The notes: generated from the letters alone by a model not told the origin. Shown: positions 1 to 8,711, counted from the stretch's first letter. The stretch: 53,324 nucleotides of DNA from Candidatus Saccharibacteria bacterium UBA5145 (GCA_002413865.1 DHXX01000001.1:41625-94948), one strand, 5' to 3'. Translations and numbers: made by a program.

Positions 1-785
1 CCGGGGTCTTGAATCGTTTGTAGCGGCATCGCGATCGTCTCGGTGACCGATTCGATTTTGATACCGTTTCGCGATACGAATACTTGGGTATTTGGCGTTA
101 GCGGCGTGCTCTGACTCGGTGTTACTTGATCATCTTTGGCGAGTGTAATTTTCTTTTGTTTGAGCAATTCACCGACAGTACGAGCGTGCGTCCGCAAGGC
201 GAGCGGCGTGCCATAAAGGTTGAAATTGATTGGTACGGCGCGGTCGATGACCACCTGTTGACCGATGACACCGCTTCTCAAAAAGTTCTGAACCGGGTCG
301 ACGCTGGCCGCGTCTTCGGCATAAACCGCGACACCGGACCGGCTGGCAATACTTCGGGCCGTCGTGGCGGCGCTAAACGTAAACGTTTTATTCGATCCAT
401 CGACGATCTCGACCGGAACGGCCCGATAAATATTAATCCGGAACTGGTCTTGGTCGATGGTGCTGCTCTGGACTGGTTCAACGACATCGCCTTCGTGCAG
501 CTGAATGTTTAACTTTTTGAGTAAAGCGCCCACCGTGGCATCGCGGCTCGGCACGGTTTGCTGGAGATGATCGTGGGAGATGATGACAATTTTGGCGTCA
601 CGCGGCGCGTCCAAGTGGTGGGTAACGGACGCGATGGCCAAGGCCCCGGCCGTGACCGCTATCAAGACCGCGAAGGTGATAAACGGTACGGCATAGGGAT
701 GACGACTGGCGACCCTTAAAGAGGCGGCGCGCTGCTCGCGCGTGCTGAACGACTTTTTCCAAAATTTTTGAAATTTTTTCTGCAT
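1..785 (-). CDS. DUF348/G5-type cell-wall protein (YabE/Rpf-like), 3' end cut off by window edge
   Basis: The reading frame opens with ATG at 785-783 and runs off the left edge, giving about 261 residues. A basic N-terminus is followed by one membrane segment near residues 30-52 (PFITFAVLIAVTAGALAIA), so the rest should lie outside the cell. Two or more ubiquitin-like DUF348 repeats follow; each has the pattern of a short strand pair ending in VGALLKKLNI or VGELLKQKKI and then a basic loop. The last visible residues (SVTETIAMPLQTIQDP) look like the entry into a G5 domain. Family knowledge: YabE/Rpf-type proteins place a catalytic muralytic domain after DUF348-G5, so this is probably a peptidoglycan-remodelling enzyme. 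The catalytic domain, if present, is outside the window. Confidence 0.85.
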   Translation of the reverse strand, partial: MQKKFQKFWKKSFSTREQRAASLRVASRHPYAVPFITFAVLIAVTAGALAIASVTHHLDAPRDAKIVIISHDHLQQTVPSRDATVGALLKKLNIQLHEGDVVEPVQSSTIDQDQFRINIYRAVPVEIVDGSNKTFTFSAATTARSIASRSGVAVYAEDAASVDPVQNFLRSGVIGQQVVIDRAVPINFNLYGTPLALRTHARTVGELLKQKKITLAKDDQVTPSQSTPLTPNTQVFVSRNGIKIESVTETIAMPLQTIQDP

Positions 786-930
786 AGCGGGAATAGCTGG
801 GATTTCGGCTGGGATGACGCGCAAAACTCCGTCAAGCTATCCTACAATTGTACCAAATCCGACTCAAAACCCACATTCTACAGCACCTTGAGAGATATAA
901 GTTGAATGTTGTCTGCGGATTAATAGCACG

Positions 931-994
931 GAAGTAGGAATTAGGAATTAGGAATTAGTTTGAGCTACAGCAGCTCTCCCCTACTTCCTACTTC
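931..994. repeat. Imperfect inverted repeat built from short AT-rich units
   Basis: GAAGTAGGAA at 931-940 pairs with TTCCTACTTC at 985-994. Inside lie three copies of a GGAATTA unit and a small hairpin (GAGCT...AGCTC, 962-976). It overlaps the last codon of the NUDIX gene and may act as its terminator. Related elements occur at 6808-6874 and 49499-49567. Confidence 0.6.
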
Positions 995-1461
995 TTGAAC
1001 CAGGTACGGAGCGCCGCCCGGGCATCAGGAGCAAGCTGTTCATCCGTAAGTTGCCGGTAGTCATACCAGCCAAGGTCGACGATTTCGAACGGCTGGCGCC
1101 TGACCGGCAACGGCGTGACGGCTTCAATCACGAATAGATCATAGGCGAAAACCAGCCCGTGGTTGTTGGCTTGGCGGTGGTCGACAAGTTTAAAGCTGTC
1201 GACGGGCATATCGAGACTAGTTTCCTCTAACAGTTCGCGGCGGGCGCCCTGCCGCGAGTCTTCGCGCTTGTGCAGACCCCCGCCCGGTAGCGACCACTTG
1301 CCGTCACCGAGCCAAGTTTTAACGAGTAATACCTGCTGACCGCAGACGACGAGGACGCGCGTGCGCTGGCTGGAGTATAAATACAACCACAGTCCGGGCC
1401 AAGTCAGCCAGTACAGGGCAACGCCGCACTTTTGTTGCCATCGAATCATTAGCCGATTCAT
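988..1461 (-). CDS. NUDIX hydrolase
   Basis: This 157-residue protein should hydrolyse a nucleoside diphosphate linked to another moiety; the substrate cannot be read from sequence. The NUDIX box is clear near residues 60-83: G-x5-E-x7-REL-x-EE, starting at GGLHKRE and ending RRELLEETSL, with Ser where the family usually has Gly after the last Glu. The N-terminus (about residues 8-32) is hydrophobic and aromatic (WLTWPGLWLYLY) and may be a membrane or interface helix, which is uncommon for this family. The ATG overlaps the TGA of the upstream helicase gene (ATGA), so the two are translationally coupled. Confidence 0.9.
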   Translation of the reverse strand: MNRLMIRWQQKCGVALYWLTWPGLWLYLYSSQRTRVLVVCGQQVLLVKTWLGDGKWSLPGGGLHKREDSRQGARRELLEETSLDMPVDSFKLVDHRQANNHGLVFAYDLFVIEAVTPLPVRRQPFEIVDLGWYDYRQLTDEQLAPDARAALRTWFKK

Positions 1462-3641
1462 AACTTTTCGAGCGGGGCAAAAGCGATGTTGAGCTTGCGG
1501 CTTCCCTTGCCTTTAAAATAGATAACGGCCGTGTCGCCGTCGAGCTCCATCACGGTGCCTAGACCGAATATTTGGTGGCGGACGCCGTCGCCCTCGTTCA
1601 ACTCGGGTACATAGCGCGGTTCGCTATTGACGGGGCTAGGCTGGCTCGCACCGGGCGTCCAATCATTATTGTTGAATGTTGAGCTCCGGTTGGCATCATA
1701 GTCGAAGTTCGAGTCGGTGGCGGTAACGGCAAATTCGGCGTCGATCTCCGACAAGAAGCGCGATGGCGGATTGTGCTGCAAGCCACCGTACAACAAACGA
1801 CTGGTGGCGTAGATCATATAGAGCTCTTCGCGGGCGCGCGTCATACCGACGTAGCACAGGCGGCGCTCCTCTTCCATTTCGCTTTGATCGTACAAGGCGC
1901 GCGAATGGGGGAAAATCGACTCTTCCAGGCCGACCATACAAACGGCTGGGAACTCCAAGCCCTTGGCGGCGTGCAGGGTCATTAGCGTGACGGCATCGCC
2001 GTCGAAGTTGGCGCTGTCGAGGTCACTAACCAACGCGACTTCCTCGAGAAAGCCGTCGAGGCCAACGTCTTGATACTCCTGGGCGACACTGAGCAACTCT
2101 TTGACGTTTTCCTGGCGGGCTTCGCCTTGGGGTGTGCCATCGCTCAAATAATCCAGATAGTCGATCCGGCGCAATAGCGAATCGATTAGTCCCGCCACCG
2201 GACTGTCTTCCAGTACCACGCGCAGACTCGCCAAAATATCACCGAGTTCGCCCAGGCTCTTGCGAGCTTTGGCGGTTACTTCGGTGCATTCACTAGCCCG
2301 TTGCAGGGCGACAAACAGCGTCAGGTCCTGGGCGCGCTGCCAAGCAAAAAAGTTTTGCAATGATTTGGCGCCGACACCGCGCGTCGGCACGTTGACGACG
2401 CGCTCAAAACTGATCCGGTCTTCGGGCTGAAAAATTAAGCGCAGGTAGGCGATGACGTCTTTGATTTCTTTGCGGTCATAAAAACGCTGGCCGCCGACGA
2501 TACGATACGGAATGCCGTAGTGGACCAAGGCTTCTTCGATCGATCGACTCTGGGCGTTGGTGCGGTAGAGCACCGCGTAGTCGCGGTATTGGCGCAGGCC
2601 GCTGTCGACGCCGCCCTGAACGCGCCGGATGATGGCTTCGGCCTCGGCCCGCTCACTGTTGACTTGGAGCATTTGGACGGGCAGTCCGCCGCTAGCGTCG
2701 GTCCACAAACGCTTATCGGAACGCTGCATGTTCTTGCTAATAATAGCGTGGGCGGCGTCGAGGATGTGCTTGGTCGAACGGTAGTTTTGCTCGAGTTTGA
2801 TAATGGTGCAGTCTTTGTAGTCCTTCTCGAAATTCAGGATGTTCCGGAAATCGGCCCCGCGCCAGCTGTAAATGCTCTGCCAGTCGTCACCGACGACGGC
2901 AACGTTGCGGCGCTCATTGGTCAGTAGTTTGACGAGCTTGTACTGGGCCAAGTTGGTGTCTTGGTACTCGTCGATCATGATGTAGCTAAACTGGGTTTGC
3001 CACTTCAGGCGGATAGCCGGTTGGGCTTGGAGCAAGTGCACCGTCCGATTGATCAAATCGTCAAAGTCGAGCCCCGAAGCGGCGCGGAGTGACCGTTCGT
3101 ACAAGGGATAGATTTGGGCGGCGACGCGCTGGGCCGGCGTCGTGGCCGTACTAGCGTATTCCTGGCTGGTCAGCATTTCGTTCTTGGCGCTGCTGATAAT
3201 ACCGGCGATGACGCGCGGCGGAAAGGCCTTTTCGTCGACCATGAGTTGCTTGCTGGCCTGTTTGACGGCGGCGAGGCGATCGGATTCATCAAAAATTACA
3301 AACGTCCGCGGGATGCCGATGCTCTCGCCGTCCTGGCGCAAAATACGCACGCAGATACCGTGGAAGGTGCCCATGTAGGGCATAAAACCGCGGTGATCGG
3401 CGTTCTGTCCGAGTAACTCACCGACGCGGGCCCGCATTTCTTTGGCGGCCTTATTGGTGAACGTCACGGCCAGGATAGTATACGGCGTAGCCCGGTGGGT
3501 CGCGATCAGGTAGGCGATCCGGTGGGCCAACGTCTTGGTCTTGCCGCTGCCGGCGCCGGCCTGAATCAGCAACGGTCCGTCGGTCGTTTCGACCGCCCGG
3601 CGTTGTTCGGGGTTGAGCCCAGTTAATAGATTGTCTAGCAT
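1458..3641 (-). CDS. uvrD: UvrD/PcrA-type superfamily 1 DNA helicase
   Basis: This 727-residue ATP-dependent 3'-5' DNA helicase is expected in nucleotide excision and mismatch repair or removal of recombinase from DNA. All SF1A motifs can be seen: Walker A QAGAGSGKT (residues 27-35), motif II IDEYQDTN, motif III VVGDDWQSIYSWRG, motif IV EQNYRST, motif V TLHAAKGLEF and motif VI LCYVGMTRARE. The tail (VRHQIFGLGTVMEL...) is the C-terminal Tudor-like domain that PcrA/UvrD use to bind RNA polymerase. Length is normal for the family. The start is supported by a -10 box exactly 6 nt upstream. PcrA and UvrD cannot be told apart here. Confidence 0.95.
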   Translation of the reverse strand: MLDNLLTGLNPEQRRAVETTDGPLLIQAGAGSGKTKTLAHRIAYLIATHRATPYTILAVTFTNKAAKEMRARVGELLGQNADHRGFMPYMGTFHGICVRILRQDGESIGIPRTFVIFDESDRLAAVKQASKQLMVDEKAFPPRVIAGIISSAKNEMLTSQEYASTATTPAQRVAAQIYPLYERSLRAASGLDFDDLINRTVHLLQAQPAIRLKWQTQFSYIMIDEYQDTNLAQYKLVKLLTNERRNVAVVGDDWQSIYSWRGADFRNILNFEKDYKDCTIIKLEQNYRSTKHILDAAHAIISKNMQRSDKRLWTDASGGLPVQMLQVNSERAEAEAIIRRVQGGVDSGLRQYRDYAVLYRTNAQSRSIEEALVHYGIPYRIVGGQRFYDRKEIKDVIAYLRLIFQPEDRISFERVVNVPTRGVGAKSLQNFFAWQRAQDLTLFVALQRASECTEVTAKARKSLGELGDILASLRVVLEDSPVAGLIDSLLRRIDYLDYLSDGTPQGEARQENVKELLSVAQEYQDVGLDGFLEEVALVSDLDSANFDGDAVTLMTLHAAKGLEFPAVCMVGLEESIFPHSRALYDQSEMEEERRLCYVGMTRAREELYMIYATSRLLYGGLQHNPPSRFLSEIDAEFAVTATDSNFDYDANRSSTFNNNDWTPGASQPSPVNSEPRYVPELNEGDGVRHQIFGLGTVMELDGDTAVIYFKGKGSRKLNIAFAPLEKL

Positions 3642-3647
3642 CTATCT

Positions 3648-3653
3648 ATAGTA
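3648..3653 (-). promoter_or_regulatory. Extended -10 of leaderless promoter for uvrD
   Basis: On the minus strand TGG-TACTAT is followed by 6 nt and then the ATG of uvrD, which places the expected transcription start on the start codon. No Shine-Dalgarno sequence fits in the gap. Confidence 0.6.
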
Positions 3654-3704
3654 CCAAAAATAGACATCCAAGACTGTTGTAACCCATGCTATCGCAGACA
3701 AGTT

Positions 3705-3905
3705 ATAAAGTAAAAAGTAGAAAGTTATAAAGTTTGCTCTGGCTGCAGCTCTTCGCCGCTAGGTTAACCCCTTCCCGTCATTCTGAGCCAAAGGCGAAGA
3801 ATCTGAGCCTGTAATTGATTGAGCGCAGATCCTTCACTCCGTTCAGGATGACGGGGAATCTAGTAGCAGCCAACTTTCAACTTTATGAACTTTCAACTTC
3901 CAACT
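3705..3905. repeat. Composite inverted-repeat element containing a GTCATTCTGAG palindrome
   Basis: An 82-bp palindrome at 3774-3855 begins CCCGTCAT and ends ATGACGGG and holds GCGAAGAATCTGAG and GATCCTTCACTC segments. A second copy is at 21739-21813. It is flanked by low-complexity arms: (G)AAAGTTATAAAG units on the left and CTTTCAACTTTATGAAC units on the right, roughly complementary. The whole 200 bp between uvrD and the next gene is thus an intergenic repeat element with no coding potential. Confidence 0.7.
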
Positions 3906-4699
3906 TAATTCGAGAAGAGGTGCGTCAGCGGCTTAACGCCGTCCAGATGGATAAGCCCGGCATCGAGGGCGATGTCAGCCCAGGCCGCAGCCAGCAACAA
4001 AATGAGGACAACGCCAAGGATTATGAAATGCTTGGTGCGGCGCTTTTCTTGGGTATTGATTGGCAAAAAATAACGCTTTTCGGTAACCAGCTTCTGAATG
4101 TTTTTAGCGTATTCATCGTCTTCGTCTTCCTCGTCGGCCAGGTCTTTTTCGGTGACCAGAGCACCGTCTTTCGGGCCGTCGTTGAGGGGCGCCGTGCCTG
4201 ATTTGAAGGCGGTTTCGGTCGTGGTCTTGGCCGGCAAATCCGTGGGAGCAACTAATTTTGGATCCTCCACGGCAATCACAGCGTCAGCTGCAGGACTTAT
4301 CTCAGGCTCAGAGACTGCTTCAGGCTCGGAGTTTTCAGACAGTTTAGAGTTTTCGGCCGCCTCGGCCCGGGCTTTGGCTAAGTGTTCGCTGATCGGCGAG
4401 GTAGCGTCGAGCGGTGGCGCGTCAGCAGCCAAATTTTTGACGGCAATCGGTTCGCTGACATTAGCCAATTCGGCCGAACTTGATAACGGTTCGATATGGA
4501 TCTTGGTCGGTAGTTTAATCGATAGGGGCGGTGCGGTCGTTGGTTCGCCACTACTCGACACCGGGTTGACCATCGGATCCTGCAAAATTGGACGGTTGGT
4601 CACGATAACCGGTTTGGCGGTGTTCGACGGGCGACTTTTATTGGGTTTGGCGACGTCAAAAACTTGTTTGGGGTTACTGCGACGATTCGGTTCAGCCAT
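3905..4699 (-). CDS. C-terminally anchored membrane protein of unknown function
   Basis: I do not recognise this 264-residue protein. Residues 1-215 are a low-complexity hydrophilic region rich in Pro, Ser, Glu, Lys and Asn, with an acidic run (ADEEDEDDEYAK) near 190-200. One transmembrane segment follows near residues 225-246 (FIILGVVLILLLAAAWADIAL) with a short tail. The topology suggests a tail-anchored protein with a cytoplasmic disordered domain. The ATG overlaps the end of tpiA by 8 bp, so it is co-transcribed with the triosephosphate isomerase gene. Nothing points to a glycolytic role. Confidence 0.75.
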   Translation of the reverse strand: MAEPNRRSNPKQVFDVAKPNKSRPSNTAKPVIVTNRPILQDPMVNPVSSSGEPTTAPPLSIKLPTKIHIEPLSSSAELANVSEPIAVKNLAADAPPLDATSPISEHLAKARAEAAENSKLSENSEPEAVSEPEISPAADAVIAVEDPKLVAPTDLPAKTTTETAFKSGTAPLNDGPKDGALVTEKDLADEEDEDDEYAKNIQKLVTEKRYFLPINTQEKRRTKHFIILGVVLILLLAAAWADIALDAGLIHLDGVKPLTHLFSN

Positions 4700-5474
4700 C
4701 GGTCGGTCTCTCGTGTCCCAGTCGATAGGCGGCGTCGACTATATCGGCAAACTTCTGATAGTTGATGCTGGCGCTGCCGACCAATAGACCGTCAATCCCC
4801 TCGATCGAGAGCGTGCTGCCCACAAACTCGGGTTCGACGCCCGCGCCGTAAAGAATTCGGGTCGTCTCGGCAACTTGGGTACCATAGAGCTCGTATAGGT
4901 TGTGCTTGATCCAACCAATCGCCTTGGCGATTTCGTCTGGTTTGGCAGTTTGGCCGGTGCCAATCGCCCAGACCGGTTCGTAAGCGATCACCATCGTTTC
5001 GACGTCTTCGGAGGTCAGGTGGAACAGCGCCGTGGTCAGCTGGTCGTGGAGGACGCGCTGGGTTTCGCCCTGGAGGCGCTCGTGGTTGGTCTCGCCAATG
5101 CAGAGAATCGGGATAATTTCGTTGCGCACCGCGGCGGCGACTTTATCGCGGACGACTTCGAGGGTTTCGTCGAAGTACATCCGGCGTTCGGAGTGGCCGA
5201 TGATGGCGTAGTGGACGAGCTCGCGCAGCATCGTGTAGCTGACTTCACCGGTGAACGCGCCGGCGTCTTTATAATAGGCATTCTGGGCCGCCAAACGGAA
5301 TTTGCGACGATCGAGTTCGACGCTTATCGGCTGCAAGGCCAGCAAGCTCGGTGCCAAAACGACCTCGACGGTGCGGTGGACCGGTATGCGCTCGTTTAAG
5401 CGGTGCACCAGCAAGCTCGCCTCGTGTACGTTGAGGTGCATTTTCCAATTGCCGACGATGAGAGTTCTTTTCAT
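4692..5474 (-). CDS. tpiA: Triosephosphate isomerase
   Basis: This 260-residue enzyme interconverts dihydroxyacetone phosphate and glyceraldehyde 3-phosphate in glycolysis. The catalytic residues are present: Lys in GNWKMH (residues 8-13), His in IIGHSERR (about 91-98) and Glu in AYEPVWAIGTG (about 160-170). The phosphate-binding GLLVGSAS motif is near the C-terminus. Length is normal (about 250). It lies just downstream of pgk on the same strand, separated by 23 bp, and overlaps the following membrane-protein gene. Confidence 0.97.
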   Translation of the reverse strand: MKRTLIVGNWKMHLNVHEASLLVHRLNERIPVHRTVEVVLAPSLLALQPISVELDRRKFRLAAQNAYYKDAGAFTGEVSYTMLRELVHYAIIGHSERRMYFDETLEVVRDKVAAAVRNEIIPILCIGETNHERLQGETQRVLHDQLTTALFHLTSEDVETMVIAYEPVWAIGTGQTAKPDEIAKAIGWIKHNLYELYGTQVAETTRILYGAGVEPEFVGSTLSIEGIDGLLVGSASINYQKFADIVDAAYRLGHERPTDG

Positions 5475-5497
5475 AATGCTTATGGATTAATTGTACA

Positions 5498-6784
5498 TTA
5501 CTTTTTATTTTCCAGTGCTTCTACCCCGGGCAATGTCCGGCCGCCCATCAGTTCCAAGCTAGCGCCGCCGCCGGTCGATACGTGGCCAAATGATTTCACG
5601 AGCTTGCGGCCTTCAACGTAGCCGACCGTGTCGCCGCCGCCGATGAGCGTAAACGGCTTGTGGCCGAATTCGCCCAGCAGGGCTTGGATTACCAGGTCGG
5701 TGCCGTGGGCGTAAGGGCCGATTGGCCCTTGCAAACTCTTAGTTTCAGTGACACCCATAGTGCCGTTCCAGATGACGGTATTGGCCAGCTGGATGCCGCC
5801 GGCGATAAACGACCCCGAGAAGGGTCCAATATCAACAATCATTTCGTCGGCGTGAACGCGGCTGGCACTCGTCGGCACGCGCCGCGGGTACTGTTCGATG
5901 TCGGCGATCACATGCGAGCTCCAGTCGACAATGCGCGTCGGCGCCGTTTTATCAATTTTGTGGACGACGACGCCATCGTGCGGAATCGCAAAAATAAAGC
6001 GCCGTTTTTGCGATTCGCGGCCAGCGCGACGGATCAGGTCTTGGGCGATGGGGACGTCGGTTTTATCGTACAGACTGTCGGCGACGTTAATCCCCTGGGC
6101 GGCCAAAAAGGTATTGGCCATCGCCCCGCCGACGGCGACGAAGTCGGCAATTTCGATAAAGCGGTGCAAGATGTCGATTTTGTCGGCGATCTTGGCCCCG
6201 CCGACGATCGCCATCAGTGGTCGCTCGGGCGCTAACATTACCTGTGTAATCGTATCGACTTCGCTTTCCAGCAACAGACCGGCCACACTCGGCAGATGAT
6301 GGGTAATCGCCTCGGTGCTGGCATGCGCCCGGTGGACGACGCCGAAACCGTCCTGGACGAAGACGTCGGCCAATTTGGCGAGTTGGGCCGCGAAAGCGTC
6401 GTCGTTGGCTTCTTCTTCGGGGTGGAAACGCAAGTTTTCGAGCAACAAGACTTGACCCGACTTGATCCCGGCGGCGGCCTTGGTGGCGGATTCGCCGACG
6501 CAATCAGTCGCGAACTCGACCGGTCGGTCAAGAATCTGCTGCAAACGCTTGGCGACCGGGAAGAGGCTACAACTAATATCGCGCGGACCGGTCGGGCGCC
6601 CGAGGTGCGAACAAATGATCAGTTTGACGTTATGGTCGAGCAAATACTGGATGGTTGGCAAGGATTGTTTGATGCGGTAATCGTCGGTGATCTTACCGTC
6701 GTCGAGCGGCACGTTGTAGTCGGCGCGCAGCAAGACGGTCTGACCGGTCAGATCGATGTCTTTGATTGTTTTTTTTGTAAACAT
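5498..6784 (-). CDS. pgk: Phosphoglycerate kinase
   Basis: This 428-residue enzyme transfers phosphate from 1,3-bisphosphoglycerate to ADP in glycolysis. Substrate-binding motifs LLRADYNVPLDD and SHLGRPTGP are near the N-terminus, GGAKIADKI is in the hinge region, and the nucleotide-binding GGGDTVGYV and STGGGASLELMGG motifs are at the C-terminus. I start it at the ATG at 6784, which follows AGGGTGGGA, because this gives the usual short N-terminus (MFTKKTIKDI); an upstream in-frame ATG at 6808 would add eight residues unlike the family. Confidence 0.96.
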   Translation of the reverse strand: MFTKKTIKDIDLTGQTVLLRADYNVPLDDGKITDDYRIKQSLPTIQYLLDHNVKLIICSHLGRPTGPRDISCSLFPVAKRLQQILDRPVEFATDCVGESATKAAAGIKSGQVLLLENLRFHPEEEANDDAFAAQLAKLADVFVQDGFGVVHRAHASTEAITHHLPSVAGLLLESEVDTITQVMLAPERPLMAIVGGAKIADKIDILHRFIEIADFVAVGGAMANTFLAAQGINVADSLYDKTDVPIAQDLIRRAGRESQKRRFIFAIPHDGVVVHKIDKTAPTRIVDWSSHVIADIEQYPRRVPTSASRVHADEMIVDIGPFSGSFIAGGIQLANTVIWNGTMGVTETKSLQGPIGPYAHGTDLVIQALLGEFGHKPFTLIGGGDTVGYVEGRKLVKSFGHVSTGGGASLELMGGRTLPGVEALENKK

Positions 6785-6807
6785 TCCCACCCTAACAAAA
6801 ACTAACA

Positions 6808-6874
6808 ACTCGTGATTAGTAACTAGGGTTAATATAGCATAAGCGTTGCTTAACTACCAAAGCTAATTACGAGT
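6808..6874. repeat. Inverted repeat between pyk and pgk
   Basis: ACTCGTGATTAG at 6808-6819 pairs with CTAATTACGAGT at 6863-6874 with one mismatch. It sits between pyk and pgk and may form a terminator or processing stem in the pyk-pgk transcript. No gene is seen in this 116-bp gap. Confidence 0.55.
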
Positions 6875-6900
6875 TTCTAACTCGTACTTCCGGTTTATTT

Positions 6901-8334
6901 TTATTCGAGGACGCGAACTTTTATGGTATCCGTCGTACCGACCACTCCCGGGTACTTGCCCGAGACGGTCACGACGATGTCACCCTTGTGCAAAACTTTG
7001 CTGAGCTGTAGCCAATTCGTCAATTTTTTGGCGGCGAATTTGTCGACCGGACGGACATAGCTCTTGATTCCAAAAACGATCGCCAGTTGTTGCGCGGTGC
7101 GGGCAACGCTAGTGACGGCAATCAGCGGCGTGTTATTGCGCAAAGCGGCAATCTGGAGAGCCGTATCACCCGATTTAGTTTCGGCGACGATGGCTTTGGC
7201 GGCAATGTTTTCGGCCAAGCCGATAATTGCCCGGCTAATCGCCCCTTGGCGCGAGTGGTCTTCGTGCCCGGGGAAAATCACGTTGACCGGCCGGTGGGCT
7301 TCGGTGTAGAGCACGATCCGTTTCATCGTCTGGACGGCTTCGATCGGATACTTGCCGTTGGCGGTCTCATCGCTCAACATCACGCAATCGGCACCGAGGA
7401 TGGTGGCCGTCGCGACGTCGGAGACTTCGGCCCGGGTCGGCTCGGGCATATCGGTCATGCTGGCTAACATTTGAGTCGCGACGATGGTCGGCTTGCCATA
7501 GCGTAGGCCCAGTCCAATAATCTGCCGTTGGACGATCGGTACGCTCTCGGCGGGCGTTTCAACGGCTAGATCGCCGCGGGCAATCATTACGGCGTCGCTG
7601 GCGGCCACGATGGCTTCCAGGTTTTCGACGGCCGCTTTAGTCTCAATCTTGGAAATAACTTTAGCGCTGCTGTTAAAACTCTTCAGTATGGTCCGCAAGC
7701 TGGCGATATCATCGGCCGTCTGCACAAAGCTCAGCGCGATATAATCGATATCCTGGCTCGAGCCATAGACCAAATCGGCCTTATCTTTCGGGGTGATGAT
7801 ATCGCCACCGAAGTCGGTGTCGGGCAAATTCATGCCTTTTCGTTTGATCAAAATACCATCGTTCTCGGCCCGGGTGTGGACGACGCCGCCCTGGACACTC
7901 GAGACAATCGTTTTGACTTTGCCGTCGTACAGATAGATTCGTTCGCCACGCTTAACCTTCAAGCTCAGGTCGTACTGCGTCGGCAAGTGACCGCTCACGG
8001 CGTAATCGGACTGGTAGGCAAAGCTCAGGCTCTGGCCTTTGGCGACAGTCACAAAGCCGTCAAAGTCACCGAGCCGGATTTTGGGACCCTGGATATCTTG
8101 GATAATCGCCACCGGCTTGCCGCAAGCTTGGCTGGCCCGGCGAATCCACTTGATTTGGCGCGTCCGTTCGGCGTGGGTGCCGTGGCTAAAGTTCAACCGA
8201 ATACCGTTGGCGCCGGCGTCGATCAAAGCTTCGATTAATTCATAGCTGTCCGTCGACGGTCCGACCGTGGCGATGATTTTGGTGCGTTTAAAATTTTCAA
8301 GCGGCACGTTAGGCGCCGTATTCGTTGCGTGCAT
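6901..8334 (-). CDS. pyk: Pyruvate kinase
   Basis: This 477-residue enzyme makes pyruvate and ATP from phosphoenolpyruvate. The barrel motifs are intact: ANGIRLNFSHG, the catalytic Lys in ISKIETKAAVENLE, the metal site MIARGDLAVE, and ATQMLASM followed by PTRAEVSDVATA. The C-terminal regulatory domain is also present. Length matches the usual 470-480 residues. A Shine-Dalgarno-like GGGTGGA precedes the ATG. It is the first gene of the pyk-pgk-tpiA series. Confidence 0.96.
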   Translation of the reverse strand: MHATNTAPNVPLENFKRTKIIATVGPSTDSYELIEALIDAGANGIRLNFSHGTHAERTRQIKWIRRASQACGKPVAIIQDIQGPKIRLGDFDGFVTVAKGQSLSFAYQSDYAVSGHLPTQYDLSLKVKRGERIYLYDGKVKTIVSSVQGGVVHTRAENDGILIKRKGMNLPDTDFGGDIITPKDKADLVYGSSQDIDYIALSFVQTADDIASLRTILKSFNSSAKVISKIETKAAVENLEAIVAASDAVMIARGDLAVETPAESVPIVQRQIIGLGLRYGKPTIVATQMLASMTDMPEPTRAEVSDVATATILGADCVMLSDETANGKYPIEAVQTMKRIVLYTEAHRPVNVIFPGHEDHSRQGAISRAIIGLAENIAAKAIVAETKSGDTALQIAALRNNTPLIAVTSVARTAQQLAIVFGIKSYVRPVDKFAAKKLTNWLQLSKVLHKGDIVVTVSGKYPGVVGTTDTIKVRVLE

Positions 8335-8375
8335 GTTTATTCCACCCGTTTATATTTTTATACTATAGCCTTGTT

Positions 8376-8588
8376 TTAGCCGCGCTTGCGTAATCGTAAC
8401 CGCAAATTCGAGATATAAATCGAAGTATCCACCTTAGGATGGGCTCGTAAATACGCCAGATGAATATCGATGAAAGTTATGGTGTTTTCGGGCCACAGCA
8501 CCGTGTTGGCGCGGTAAGCCGTCTGCGTTATAAAGCTTGGATCATCTTGCATTGCCTGCAGCGTCGCTGTCAGCTGGACTTCGTCCAT
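8376..8588 (-). CDS. Small protein of unknown function (70 residues)
   Basis: I do not recognise this protein. It has a plain mixed alpha/beta composition with a basic C-terminus (NLRLRLRKRG), no signal peptide and no membrane segment. The ATG lies one base after the stop codon of the 18-residue basic ORF at 8590-8646, which suggests translational coupling. The coupling and the lack of other start sites are the main support that it is a real gene. Confidence 0.55.
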   Translation of the reverse strand: MDEVQLTATLQAMQDDPSFITQTAYRANTVLWPENTITFIDIHLAYLRAHPKVDTSIYISNLRLRLRKRG

Positions 8589-8589
8589 G

Positions 8590-8646
8590 TTAGGCTTTCA
8601 CCTGCTTAGGTTTTTTGACTTCTTTTTTCCCTTTGTCTTTGGCCAT
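8590..8646 (-). CDS. 18-residue Lys-rich micro-protein
   Basis: The ORF encodes MAKDKGKKEVKKPKQVKA. A good Shine-Dalgarno sequence (AAGGGAG) lies about 8 nt before the ATG, and the stop codon is followed at one base by the ATG of the 70-residue gene. The peptide is strongly basic (8 Lys of 18). It could be a tiny ribosome- or nucleic-acid-associated protein or a leader peptide that controls translation of the next gene; the sequence does not decide between them. Confidence 0.5.
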   Translation of the reverse strand: MAKDKGKKEVKKPKQVKA

Positions 8647-8681
8647 TAGAATATCTCCCTTGTCTATTAGTATGCTCTTTT

Positions 8682-8711
8682 TTGACAAATTTAGCGAATA
8701 AAGCGTATACT
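8682..8711 (+). promoter_or_regulatory. Strong sigma70-type promoter without an obvious gene
   Basis: TTGACA (8682-8687) and TATACT (8706-8711) are separated by 18 bp on the plus strand. Transcription would start near 8718 and run into a region with no convincing ORF, so a non-coding transcript is possible. Confidence 0.55.

Noticed and set aside
4098..4787. Plus-strand frame of 229 codons rich in Ser, Ala and Gly
   Set aside because: It mirrors the low-complexity minus-strand gene at 3905-4699 and part of tpiA, which have clear motifs or start signals.
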